Origin: Paenibacillus faecalis
GTDB lineage: Bacteria > Bacillota > Bacilli > Paenibacillales > Paenibacillaceae
Direction of reading: 5' to 3'
DNA: 64,000 bases
NCBI RefSeq assembly: GCF_900289175.1
Contig: NZ_LT985747.1
Coordinates: 2,570,624-2,634,623 of the forward strand
In this document: one piece after another, positions 25,723-33,745 of the stretch
Layout of the letters: each line of letters starts with the position of its first letter
How positions within the stretch are numbered: the first letter of the stretch is position 1
Translations under genes and position numbers: made by a program
Notes under the pieces: model-generated
Database searches by the model: none
What the model saw: only the letters and a program-made list of their open reading frames with translations
What the model was told of the DNA's origin: nothing

Positions 25723-26426
25723 GTTTGCTCCTTCAATACATATCCAACTCCACGTACCGTATGAATCAGCTCCGGCGACCGGCCATGGTCGATTTTTTTA
25801 CGGACATAACGAATATACACATCCACAACGTTCGTATCCCCGTAATAATCATAGCCCCATACTGCCTGCAAAATCTGCTCACGGCTCAATACCTGCCGCT
25901 GATGCTTGAGCAGAAACGTAAGCAAATCGTATTCACGAGGTGTTAGGTCGATCATGTCACCACCCCGAATAACCTCCCTTGTCTGCTCGTTTAGCTTTAG
26001 GTCCGCAACACTGAGCCATTCCATCTCTGGCACAGAAATAGACGGAATCACTTCGGCCGCTCGACTGAGTCGCAGTGCTGCCCTTACTCTTGCAAGCAGC
26101 TCTTCAATCTGAAACGGCTTGGTCACATAATCATTCGCTCCGAGGTCAAGACCCGATACTTTATCTTCTACGGAATCCTTCGCTGTCAGCAAAATAACGG
26201 GAACCCTAGAATCTTGCTGACGTACTCGCCGCAGCACTTCAATTCCACTCATATTCGGAAGCATGATATCCAGCAAAATCAAATCCCAACGACCGGAACG
26301 ATATGCTTCTAATCCTTCTGTTCCACTGCCAGCTTTTCCAACCTTGTATCCTTCATATTCAAGCTCAATTTCGAGCAATCGAGCAATTTTATCTTCATCT
26401 TCAATAACCAGTATCGATTCGCTCAC
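25719..26426 (-). CDS. OmpR-family response regulator, YkoG-like
   Basis: This is a 235-residue regulator. The receiver domain has the acidic pair near residue 10, the phosphorylated Asp in LILLDIMLP near 52, and Lys in VTKPFQ. The C-terminal winged helix (LTPREYDLLTFLLKHQ, YIRYVRKKID, VRGVGYVL) is typical. Its last codons overlap the kinase start, so kinase and regulator are coupled. It probably controls the PepSY genes downstream, by analogy with other small envelope-sensing systems. Confidence 0.93.
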   Translation of the reverse strand: MSESILVIEDEDKIARLLEIELEYEGYKVGKAGSGTEGLEAYRSGRWDLILLDIMLPNMSGIEVLRRVRQQDSRVPVILLTAKDSVEDKVSGLDLGANDYVTKPFQIEELLARVRAALRLSRAAEVIPSISVPEMEWLSVADLKLNEQTREVIRGGDMIDLTPREYDLLTFLLKHQRQVLSREQILQAVWGYDYYGDTNVVDVYIRYVRKKIDHGRSPELIHTVRGVGYVLKEQT

Positions 26427-26560
26427 TTCTCTTTCCTCCCTACAAATCCTTCCTTATTTATACATCCTTTTTCATATTTTGTACAATAGCGAAGCATTTC
26501 TGCCGCTTAAATTTAACATTCTAACTTTTATGTATTTCTTATAATTCTCAGTATACAATA

Positions 26561-26587
26561 AACCCGGTACCAATACGGTACCGGGTT
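26561..26587 (-). terminator. Hairpin terminator after dnaD
   Basis: A perfect 11-bp stem, AACCCGGTACC with GGTACCGGGTT, has a 5-base loop. The tail on the minus strand is only moderately T-rich (TTTATTGT). It lies 40 bases past the dnaD stop. Confidence 0.75.
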
Positions 26588-26627
26588 GAATAGTTTTTAT
26601 TATGATCTGTTAAGTACGTGCTTATAA

Positions 26628-27380
26628 TCATCTGCCTAAATTTCTGAACTTCTGTATATACGTTTTGGCATCCTGTACAGTACGTACCCGGTTTTTGCTC
26701 CATTCCAGCAAAATGCGATCGATGTATCGAAAATGCACCTTCCCCGCAAACACTGCCTCTTTTAAAGCCAACAAGATAAGCTCGTCAGGATAACGATCCT
26801 CATCTACCCAGCCAGAAATCATTTCTAGCTCCATAGGCGTGAGGGGCCTTCCAAATTCTTTTTCAAAAATAATAAATAGATTTCGTTCTTCCTCGGCTAT
26901 AGCGAGCTCCGAAGGAGCAGGCGTGTTGAAACGTTTGAGGGAACCCAAACCATATCCTGTACGAGACTTGTCAGAACTGCCTTCACCAGACACTCCTGCA
27001 TTCTCTTCCGCAAGGCATTCACCGAGCTTTATGTACAGACCGCTCAGATTATAACGTTCGTACTGTATCCCCTGCTCTTCGTCCACATGCTCATCTATAC
27101 CAAGCAGACCCTCTTTCATCAGCTTTTGCAGAATCATGGCCAGCACTTCAGTTGTAGCCCCTGTCACCTGCTGTAGCTCCTCAAGAGAAGGAAACCCTTT
27201 GTATTCCACCTGTTGAAATCCAAGTAAATGGATAAGCAGCATACACTCACTGCTGTTCAAGCCGATCTTACGGTAATAGCGAAGCAATGCATATGGGATC
27301 ACTGCCATCCCTTGGTTCATGCCAGCAGATGCCCCTGCAGCCCAGGACACCAAATCTCCGGTACCGTTAGCTTGATTCAT
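26628..27380 (-). CDS. dnaD: DNA replication initiation protein DnaD
   Basis: The 250-residue primosomal protein helps load the replicative helicase at oriC and restart sites. The N-terminal winged-helix part (IPYALLRYYRKIGLNSSECMLLIHL, in two parts) and the C-terminal DnaD domain ending YIDRILLEWSKNRVRTVQDA are visible. It lies 13 bases after asnS, the same order as in B. subtilis (asnS-dnaD), and is probably co-transcribed. Confidence 0.92.
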   Translation of the reverse strand: MNQANGTGDLVSWAAGASAGMNQGMAVIPYALLRYYRKIGLNSSECMLLIHLLGFQQVEYKGFPSLEELQQVTGATTEVLAMILQKLMKEGLLGIDEHVDEEQGIQYERYNLSGLYIKLGECLAEENAGVSGEGSSDKSRTGYGLGSLKRFNTPAPSELAIAEEERNLFIIFEKEFGRPLTPMELEMISGWVDEDRYPDELILLALKEAVFAGKVHFRYIDRILLEWSKNRVRTVQDAKTYIQKFRNLGR

Positions 27381-27393
27381 TCAAAGTCACCGC

Positions 27394-28689
27394 TTATGGA
27401 TACAACCGGTACAGTGTACGAGGGAAAGGAATGGTTTCTCGTACATGATCCAGACCGCAGATCCATGCTACCGTACGCTCTAGTCCAAGACCGAAGCCGG
27501 AGTGTGGAACCGTTCCATATTTACGCAGATCCATATACCATTGATAGGTGTCCATGGATAAATTATGATCTTTAAAGCGTTCTTCCAAAAGCTCCGGATC
27601 ATCAATACGCTGTGATCCACCGATAATTTCGCCATAGCCTTCCGGTGCGATCATGTCAGCACATAATACGACTTCCGGACGGTTAGGGTCTGGCTTCATA
27701 TAAAACGCCTTGATGCTGGCAGGGTAATGTGTAATAAATACAGGCTTATCGTACTTCTCTGCAATAGCCGTTTCATGAGGTGCACCAAAGTCCTCGCCCC
27801 AAGGAATATCATGTCCCTCCGATTGCAGGAATTCAATGGCTTCATCATACGTAATGCGCGGGAACGGAGCCTGAATAGCTTCCAGCTTGGAAACATCACG
27901 TCCTACGGTCTCCAGTTCCTGACGACAGTTCTTCAAAACAGATTGCACAACATGCGTAATGAACTGCTCTTGAATCCGAAGGCTTTCCTCATGATCCGTA
28001 AACGCCATCTCCGGCTCAATCATCCAAAACTCGATCAGGTGACGGCGGGTCTTGGATTTCTCTGCACGGAAGGTTGGACCAAATGAATAAACCTTACCCA
28101 GCGCCATCGCAGCAGCTTCCATATAAAGCTGACCGCTTTGCGTCAAAAACGCATCCTCGTCGAAATATTTCGTATGGAACAAATTCGTTGTTCCTTCCGC
28201 AGAAGTCGGTGTCAGAATCGGTGGGTCAACAAGAGTAAATCCGTTTATGTCGAAGAAATCCTGAACCGCTCGGATAATTTCTGCACGAATGACCATAATA
28301 GCACGCTGTTTCGGTGTGCGCAGCCATAAATGGCGGTGATCCATCAAAAAATCGACACCATGCTCCTTCGGTGTAATCGGATAATCTTCTGTCAAATGGA
28401 TGATTTCAATCCCCGTAACCGTCAGCTCATACCCGGATTTGCTTCGCGGTTCTTCACGAATAACACCTGTAACATACAAAGAGCTTTCTTGCGTCAAACT
28501 CTTGGCATCATTCCAAACCTGTTCCGGCACTTCGCTTTTTACCACGACACCTTGAATATAACCTGTCCCGTCACGAAGCTGCAGAAATTGAATTTTACCG
28601 CTGGAACGCTTGTTGTTAATCCAGCCGCCAATAGTTACCGTCTCTCCAACGTGCTGGCTGACTTGACGAATCACACATTTCGTGGTCAT
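27394..28689 (-). CDS. asnS: Asparaginyl-tRNA synthetase
   Basis: The 431-residue class IIb enzyme has an N-terminal OB-fold anticodon-binding domain ([24 protein letters not shown], in two parts) and a class II core with motif 2 ([19 protein letters not shown]) and motif 3 ([16 protein letters not shown]). A GGGAGAG ribosome site precedes ATG. It charges tRNA-Asn with asparagine. No aspB lies next to it, in contrast to B. subtilis. Confidence 0.97.
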   Translation of the reverse strand: MTTKCVIRQVSQHVGETVTIGGWINNKRSSGKIQFLQLRDGTGYIQGVVVKSEVPEQVWNDAKSLTQESSLYVTGVIREEPRSKSGYELTVTGIEIIHLTEDYPITPKEHGVDFLMDHRHLWLRTPKQRAIMVIRAEIIRAVQDFFDINGFTLVDPPILTPTSAEGTTNLFHTKYFDEDAFLTQSGQLYMEAAAMALGKVYSFGPTFRAEKSKTRRHLIEFWMIEPEMAFTDHEESLRIQEQFITHVVQSVLKNCRQELETVGRDVSKLEAIQAPFPRITYDEAIEFLQSEGHDIPWGEDFGAPHETAIAEKYDKPVFITHYPASIKAFYMKPDPNRPEVVLCADMIAPEGYGEIIGGSQRIDDPELLEERFKDHNLSMDTYQWYMDLRKYGTVPHSGFGLGLERTVAWICGLDHVRETIPFPRTLYRLYP

Positions 28690-28708
28690 GCATTAATCTC
28701 TCCCTTAA

Positions 28709-29923
28709 CTACTCTTTACTGTTTGCCGCTTGCACGATGCGGTGCGTATCCCGTGCGATCACCAATTCTTCGTTGGTTGGGATTACGAGCACTTCCACTT
28801 TGGAATTTTTACTGGAAATGCGGCGCGGTTCTCCGGAGCGTACTTTGTTTAATTCCTCATCCAATTCTACACCGAGGAAAGTCAGCTGCTCCAATACTCT
28901 TTGACGCAATACGACGGAGTTTTCACCAACACCTGCGGTAAATACAATGACGTCCACGCCATTCATGGCTGCAGCATAAGAACCGATGTATTTACGCACA
29001 CGGTATTCATACATCTCAAATGCAAGTGTAGAATTCGGCTCGCCCTTTTCCATGCCTTCTGTAATTTCACGCATATCACTGCTGATGCCGGAAATGGCAA
29101 GCAATCCACTATGCTTGTTCAGCATTGAATTCACTTCATTGACGGTCAGCTCTTCCTTATTCATCACGTAAGGCACGATCGCCGGGTCCAAATCCCCGCT
29201 GCGCGTTCCCATCATAAGACCTTCAAGAGGCGTCATCCCCATTGACGTATCCATGGATTTTCCGTCCTGAACTGCAGTGATTGAAGCACCGTTTCCGATA
29301 TGACATGTAATCATCTTCAGTTCTTCAATCGGACGATTCAGAAATTCAGCAGCTGTTTGGCTCACGTAATCATGGGACGTACCATGAGCACCGTAACGGC
29401 GAACTTTATATTTATTATAAAGAACTCTCGGAATCGGGTACAGATAAGATTTTTCCGGCATCGTTTGATGGAACGCTGTATCAAATACAACGACCTGCGG
29501 AACCCCCGGCATGTTCACTTCAGTTGCCTTAATACCTAGCATAGATGCAGGATTATGAAGTGGTGCTAGGTCGAATAAACGGCGAATCTCCGCTTTAACC
29601 GGACCATCAACAAGCGCCGACTCCTTAAAGAACTCACCGCCATGCACAACGCGGTGGCCAACAGCCTGAATTTCATCAATTGAAGAAACAACACCATGTT
29701 CTTCATGTGTCAGCATACCTAGTACTTTCCGGATTGCCGTTGTATGCTCCAAAATCTCACTTACTTCCGTTACTTCCTGCTTCCCTGTCGGCTTATGAGT
29801 GAGAATGGAAGAGTCCATTCCGATTCTCTCCACCAGACCTTTTGCCAAAACAGATTCATCAGTCATATTATACAACTGATATTTAAGCGAGGAACTTCCT
29901 GCGTTGATTACGAGAATATTCAT
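28709..29923 (-). CDS. ackA: Acetate kinase
   Basis: The 404-residue acetokinase interconverts acetyl phosphate + ADP with acetate + ATP. Signatures seen are MNILVINAGSSSLKYQLY, HRVVHGGEFF, VVFDTAFH, GAHGTSHDYV, CHIGNGASI and FTAGVGENSV. Its ATG overlaps the stop of the preceding dehydrogenase gene (ATGA), so the two are coupled. No phosphotransacetylase gene is near. Confidence 0.96.
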   Translation of the reverse strand: MNILVINAGSSSLKYQLYNMTDESVLAKGLVERIGMDSSILTHKPTGKQEVTEVSEILEHTTAIRKVLGMLTHEEHGVVSSIDEIQAVGHRVVHGGEFFKESALVDGPVKAEIRRLFDLAPLHNPASMLGIKATEVNMPGVPQVVVFDTAFHQTMPEKSYLYPIPRVLYNKYKVRRYGAHGTSHDYVSQTAAEFLNRPIEELKMITCHIGNGASITAVQDGKSMDTSMGMTPLEGLMMGTRSGDLDPAIVPYVMNKEELTVNEVNSMLNKHSGLLAISGISSDMREITEGMEKGEPNSTLAFEMYEYRVRKYIGSYAAAMNGVDVIVFTAGVGENSVVLRQRVLEQLTFLGVELDEELNKVRSGEPRRISSKNSKVEVLVIPTNEELVIARDTHRIVQAANSKE

Positions 29924-30792
29924 ATCCGGTCACCATCCTTGTCGTACTTGAAAAAGCCTTCTTCCGTCTTCACACCAAGATGGCCGGCACGAACCATCTT
30001 TTTCAAAATGATCGATGGACGGTATTTCAGCTCGCCGTATTCACGGAACATGCGCTCCAAAGCCGCCAATACGGAATCAAGCCCGAAACGGTCTGCCATT
30101 TCAAGCGGACCATACTGAAAACTGTAGCCGATACGCATAGCATCATCAATGTCCTCTGCAGAAGCAACGCCTTCCTGAAGAAGATGCAGCGCTTCGTTGA
30201 TCATCAGACAAATCATACGGCTGGATACAAAGCCTGGTGATTCGTAAACCATAATACCTTTTTTATCTGTAACTTCCTCAACAAAGCGCTTGGTTTCGTT
30301 AAACGTGTTTTCAGAAGTTTTCAAACCGCGAATGATTTCTACCAAATCCACTTTAGATACTGGATGAATAAAGTGCATACCAATAACCCGCTCAGGATAC
30401 ATGGTGGAACTTGCAAGTTCCGTCAAGCTGAGCGAGGATGTGTTGCTTGCTAATATAATACTGCTAGGACATACTTGATCAAGCTGTGCGAACACCTGCT
30501 TCTTCGCTTCCAGGTCCTCTGTAATTGTCTCTATCACCATATCACAAGCACTCAATTCAGCAAAATGAGTTACTTTTTGAATGCGGCCAAGGATCAGCTT
30601 TTTCTCCGCTTTTGTAATTCCCCATTTTTCGAGCTGTTTGTCGAGACTTGTCTCAATCATCTCATATGAATATTCCAGTTTCTCTGGTGTTTTCTCTACC
30701 AGCATGACGTCAAGACCTTTGGCTGCCAGCATTTCGGCAATGCCCTGTCCCATCGTCCCGCCGCCAATGACGCCGATTTTTTTGAAGTACAT
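29920..30792 (-). CDS. 3-Hydroxyacyl-CoA (3-hydroxybutyryl-CoA) dehydrogenase
   Basis: The 290-residue NAD-dependent enzyme has a Rossmann motif (GVIGGGTMGQGIAEMLA), the catalytic His in IGMHFIHPVSKVDLVEII, and a C-terminal helical domain from about 185 (GFVSSRMICLMINEAL). It oxidises L-3-hydroxyacyl-CoA, usually C4, as Hbd or MmgB. It is coupled to ackA by a 4-base overlap and has its own upstream gap of 137 bases. No thiolase or crotonase gene is near, so the pathway is not evident from context. Confidence 0.93.
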   Translation of the reverse strand: MYFKKIGVIGGGTMGQGIAEMLAAKGLDVMLVEKTPEKLEYSYEMIETSLDKQLEKWGITKAEKKLILGRIQKVTHFAELSACDMVIETITEDLEAKKQVFAQLDQVCPSSIILASNTSSLSLTELASSTMYPERVIGMHFIHPVSKVDLVEIIRGLKTSENTFNETKRFVEEVTDKKGIMVYESPGFVSSRMICLMINEALHLLQEGVASAEDIDDAMRIGYSFQYGPLEMADRFGLDSVLAALERMFREYGELKYRPSIILKKMVRAGHLGVKTEEGFFKYDKDGDRI

Positions 30793-30903
30793 GGTTTTTA
30801 CTACACCCTTTCCTTATCTCTAAACTCTATTGTACCCTTCTTTGTCGAAAAATACATAATAATAAAGGCACAGAATATAATAATATCCTAGCATGACAAA
30901 AAA

Positions 30904-30939
30904 GTAAAAAAAATAACCAGCATAACATTTTATGCTGGT
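30904..30939 (-). terminator. Terminator after the FtsH-like gene
   Basis: A perfect 10-bp stem (ACCAGCATAA with TTATGCTGGT) and 4-base loop precede TATTTTTTTT on the minus strand. The stop codon of the FtsH-like gene lies within the first arm. Confidence 0.95.
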
Positions 30940-32432
30940 AAAAGAGCATTTTCACGAAATTGACATCTGAATTGCTCACCTGATAATATTTCCTCTCTCA
31001 TCAAGATATCCAGAGAATTGTCGAAAATTGCATGATTTTGTTCTAATAGATGTTTCGTTCGGTTCATCAAATCTTCCAAAATCAAATTATTCTCTCTCAT
31101 CAGTTCCTCGGTAGTGACCATATTCATGTTAATAATACCCAATGATGTCAGTCCGGACTTCATCATCGTCTCAACGATATGAAGAGACTGCTCGAAGTCG
31201 TTACTGGAGCCTGTGCTGCGACCACCATAATAAATTTCTTCAGCAGCCGCTCCTCCGAGAGTAATCATAATCTGCTCTTCAAGAAAGGATTTTGTGTACA
31301 AATATTGCTCCTGCTGCGGGTTATGGCGTACATAACCGAGCGCTTTTCCGCGGGGGCTGAGAGCAACCTGCTTTACGCTTCCCGGACGAACAAGCTCAGC
31401 AATGATGGCATGTCCCAATTCGTGAATCGCCACTCTCTTTTTCTCCTCGAAATTCGACTCACGGTCAGAGCGCTCACCCATCATGACTTTATCAATGGCC
31501 ATGGATAGATGCCTTTGCTGAATCCGTCCTTCATTTTCACGCATCGTATAGATCGCCGCTTCATTCATCACACTTTCAAGCTGAGCACCTGAAAAACCAT
31601 AGGCTTCCTCTGCGATTTTCTCCAGATCTACATCCTCGGAAAGGGGTTTATTGGCCGCATGCAGCCTCAAGATGTGAGTCCGTCCTTTTTTATCCGGGAG
31701 ATCCACTTGAATATGACGGTCAAAGCGTCCTGGACGAAGCAACGCGCTGTCAAGCATCTCTTTGCGATTTGTCGCAGCGATCACAAGAATTCGAGGAGTA
31801 TCTGTCGTAAAGATACCATCCATTTCTGTCAGCAGCTGGTTCAGCGTCTGATCATACTCCCGCTGCTGTCCACCTTCGCGCTTCCCGCCGATCACATCAA
31901 TTTCATCAATAAAAATAATGGCACTTTGCTTATTTTCTTTCGCTGCCCGTGCGCGGGCATCTTTAAACAGATTTCGAATACGCCCAGCGCCAACACCAAC
32001 ATACATTTCAACAAATTCACTGCCCGAAGCCCCGACAAATACCGAGTTCGTATAATGGGCGGCAGCTTTGGCCATCAGTGTTTTGCCTGTACCGGGAGGT
32101 CCAGTTAGCAAGATCCCTTTCAGCGGGCGAATCCCGAATTTTTTAATCTCTTCATGACGGATCAGAAAATCCAGCGCCTCTCGCAGCTCCTGCTTCGCAT
32201 TGTCCTGTCCACCGATCTCCTCAAAAGTCAGTTTCGAAGGAGCGGTTTTTTTTCGCTTGGGTGTACGTCCACTGCCTACAGCGATTCCCCCCTTGTTTTT
32301 GGCAAAAAAGAGAAGTCCCCCTACGATGATGGCTGCAATGAGGATGGGGAGCACGTCCACGCCAATGAAAGCAAGAAATACAAACATGACTGGAAAAAAA
32401 CCAATAGCTATTTCCTTGGACCACTTAGGCAT
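30930..32432 (-). CDS. Short FtsH-like AAA+ membrane metalloprotease
   Basis: The 500-residue protein has two adjacent membrane helices near residues 8-42 with almost no loop between them, so the extracytoplasmic domain of canonical FtsH is missing. The AAA core has GPPGTGKT, IIFIDEID and RPGRFDR, and the pore-loop region is GSEFVEMYVGVG. The peptidase domain has zinc site HELGH and a downstream SSNDFEQ that supplies the third ligand. All catalytic residues appear intact. The start is ATG 32432, nine bases after GGAGG, overlapping the upstream gene by 8 bases. The longer frame to 32495 is unsupported. It is probably a second, specialised FtsH. The real ftsH is expected elsewhere. Confidence 0.88.
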   Translation of the reverse strand: MPKWSKEIAIGFFPVMFVFLAFIGVDVLPILIAAIIVGGLLFFAKNKGGIAVGSGRTPKRKKTAPSKLTFEEIGGQDNAKQELREALDFLIRHEEIKKFGIRPLKGILLTGPPGTGKTLMAKAAAHYTNSVFVGASGSEFVEMYVGVGAGRIRNLFKDARARAAKENKQSAIIFIDEIDVIGGKREGGQQREYDQTLNQLLTEMDGIFTTDTPRILVIAATNRKEMLDSALLRPGRFDRHIQVDLPDKKGRTHILRLHAANKPLSEDVDLEKIAEEAYGFSGAQLESVMNEAAIYTMRENEGRIQQRHLSMAIDKVMMGERSDRESNFEEKKRVAIHELGHAIIAELVRPGSVKQVALSPRGKALGYVRHNPQQEQYLYTKSFLEEQIMITLGGAAAEEIYYGGRSTGSSNDFEQSLHIVETMMKSGLTSLGIINMNMVTTEELMRENNLILEDLMNRTKHLLEQNHAIFDNSLDILMREEILSGEQFRCQFRENALLPA

Positions 32433-32958
32433 GACTCCACACCTCCATTTCTCCAGGCTGACGTGGTAGAATAATAAATTTTCCTGATTTTCCATCTGAT
32501 AGACTTACATATACATTGTCAGCATCGATTTGAGCGTTGGCTTTCAAATTCGGATCGTTTTTAGCCAATGTATCCAAAGACGTCTGTATATCAGTGTATT
32601 GCTTGTTGTCCATCGCTTCTGCAACCGGCAGCATCGCTTTTTCCCACCATTGATTCAGCTGATCAGACGAATGATCTTCCACCTCAATTTTCAGTTCACG
32701 CTTACCGATTACAGATTTTCCTTCTTTGTTAATATGTTCAACAAGACCACGCAAATTTGTTTCTGGCTCTAGATCAAGTTTCACAGTGACTGTATCCTGT
32801 TTAATATCTATATGAGAGCTTTTCACTCCATCATACTGTGATATGGTATCGGCCAGCGGTTGTTGAAGTGCCATTTGCTGATACAGAAACCACCCGCCAA
32901 AAAGTACCGATGCCGATATGACGACTGTCAGAACGATAGGAACAATACGTAGTTTCAT
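32425..32958 (-). CDS. Single-pass membrane protein, partner of the FtsH-like protease, unknown function
   Basis: The 177-residue protein has an N-terminal helix (IVPIVLTVVISASVLFGGW) and a soluble domain of about 145 residues. The 50-residue region with SSHIDIKQDTVTVKLDL resembles a small alpha/beta, BON-like fold, but this is a weak impression. The start is ATG 32958 after AAGGAGG. Its end overlaps the protease start by 8 bases, so the two are translationally coupled and probably interact, perhaps as regulator or adaptor. I do not recognise a family. Confidence 0.8.
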   Translation of the reverse strand: MKLRIVPIVLTVVISASVLFGGWFLYQQMALQQPLADTISQYDGVKSSHIDIKQDTVTVKLDLEPETNLRGLVEHINKEGKSVIGKRELKIEVEDHSSDQLNQWWEKAMLPVAEAMDNKQYTDIQTSLDTLAKNDPNLKANAQIDADNVYVSLSDGKSGKFIILPRQPGEMEVWSHA

Positions 32959-33137
32959 GAAGTTCCTCCTTGTTTTATAGAATATATACTTTCGTATATC
33001 TAATAAATACATCAATAAAATGTATCAAAATAAGCTTAAAATCACTCAGAAATAATACAAGAAAAAGTATATCATATTTTATATAATTTTTCATTTACGT
33101 CTTCGAAAATATTAAAAATAATACAGTTTCAATTTTA

Positions 33138-33151
33138 CGTAAGCGCTTACA
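33138..33151. promoter_or_regulatory. Candidate catabolite-responsive element (cre)
   Basis: CGTAAGCGCTTACA contains the perfect palindrome GTAAGCGCTTAC (33139-33150) and matches the CcpA consensus TGWAANCGNTNWCA except for the first base. It lies about 180 bases upstream of the membrane-partner/FtsH-like operon. Confidence 0.55.
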
Positions 33152-33165
33152 ATCACGATTGCAAT

Positions 33166-33189
33166 AACACTCCAGCTAAGTGGAGTGTT
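33166..33189 (-). terminator. Hairpin terminator after the YpmB/TseB-like gene
   Basis: A 9-bp perfect stem (AACACTCCA with TGGAGTGTT) has a 6-base loop. The tail is weakly T-rich on the minus strand and the hairpin lies just after the stop. Confidence 0.65.
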
Positions 33190-33197
33190 AAAATTTG

Positions 33198-33716
33198 CTA
33201 TTGGTTAGGTAAAGGAATATCTTCGCCGATCTGCTTGCCGTCCTGAAACCGATAAAAACGGTATTTCGTCTCATTGTTCAAGTTGTACAACAACTGCCAG
33301 ACATATTCTCCTTCATACATTCCTGGAATAAGCCTTTCGATTTCCGCTCCCGGAAGGTCATTCTTAATCTGATTACGCATCTGCGTCTCTGATAACCCGT
33401 TGCTCACCAGTTCAGTGTGCACTGCCTTAGGTCCTTCCACCGGTTTTTTATTTTCTGTGAATTTCACCCAAACCATAATGTCCTGGTTTTCAGCATCTTT
33501 ACCCGCAATAACCCAATAAATGCTATCTTTATCCCAAACTGATTTATATGTTTTCTCAGCCTTTATCAAGCCGCCATGCTGCTGAGCAGCGATGACGGCG
33601 GCTTTTTCTTCCGACCATATATCAGACATAACAGACGAATAATAAATCTGTATGCCGAGTAATATTAACAAAAAACCGGAAATACCAAGAAGGGTCCATT
33701 TCGTTTTTTTCTTCAA
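33198..33716 (-). CDS. YpmB/TseB-like membrane-anchored protein
   Basis: The 172-residue protein has one N-terminal helix (WTLLGISGFLLILLGIQIYY) and an extracytoplasmic domain of two PepSY-like halves (EKAAVIAAQQHGGLIKAEKTY and a second half ending in YRFYRFQDGKQIGE). B. subtilis YpmB (TseB) modulates class A/B cell-wall synthases. In B. subtilis ypmB lies between dinG and asnS, the same neighbourhood as here. The family call comes from size, topology and order. Confidence 0.8.
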   Translation of the reverse strand: MKKKTKWTLLGISGFLLILLGIQIYYSSVMSDIWSEEKAAVIAAQQHGGLIKAEKTYKSVWDKDSIYWVIAGKDAENQDIMVWVKFTENKKPVEGPKAVHTELVSNGLSETQMRNQIKNDLPGAEIERLIPGMYEGEYVWQLLYNLNNETKYRFYRFQDGKQIGEDIPLPNQ

Positions 33717-33745
33717 TCTGCGTCCCTCGCTCCCTTCTTTGTGCC

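Noticed and set aside
30793-30903. Promoter for the hydroxyacyl-CoA dehydrogenase/ackA pair
   Set aside because: Candidate hexamers (TTGTCA with TATTCT at 16 bases) are present, but the region is so A/T-rich that chance matches are likely.
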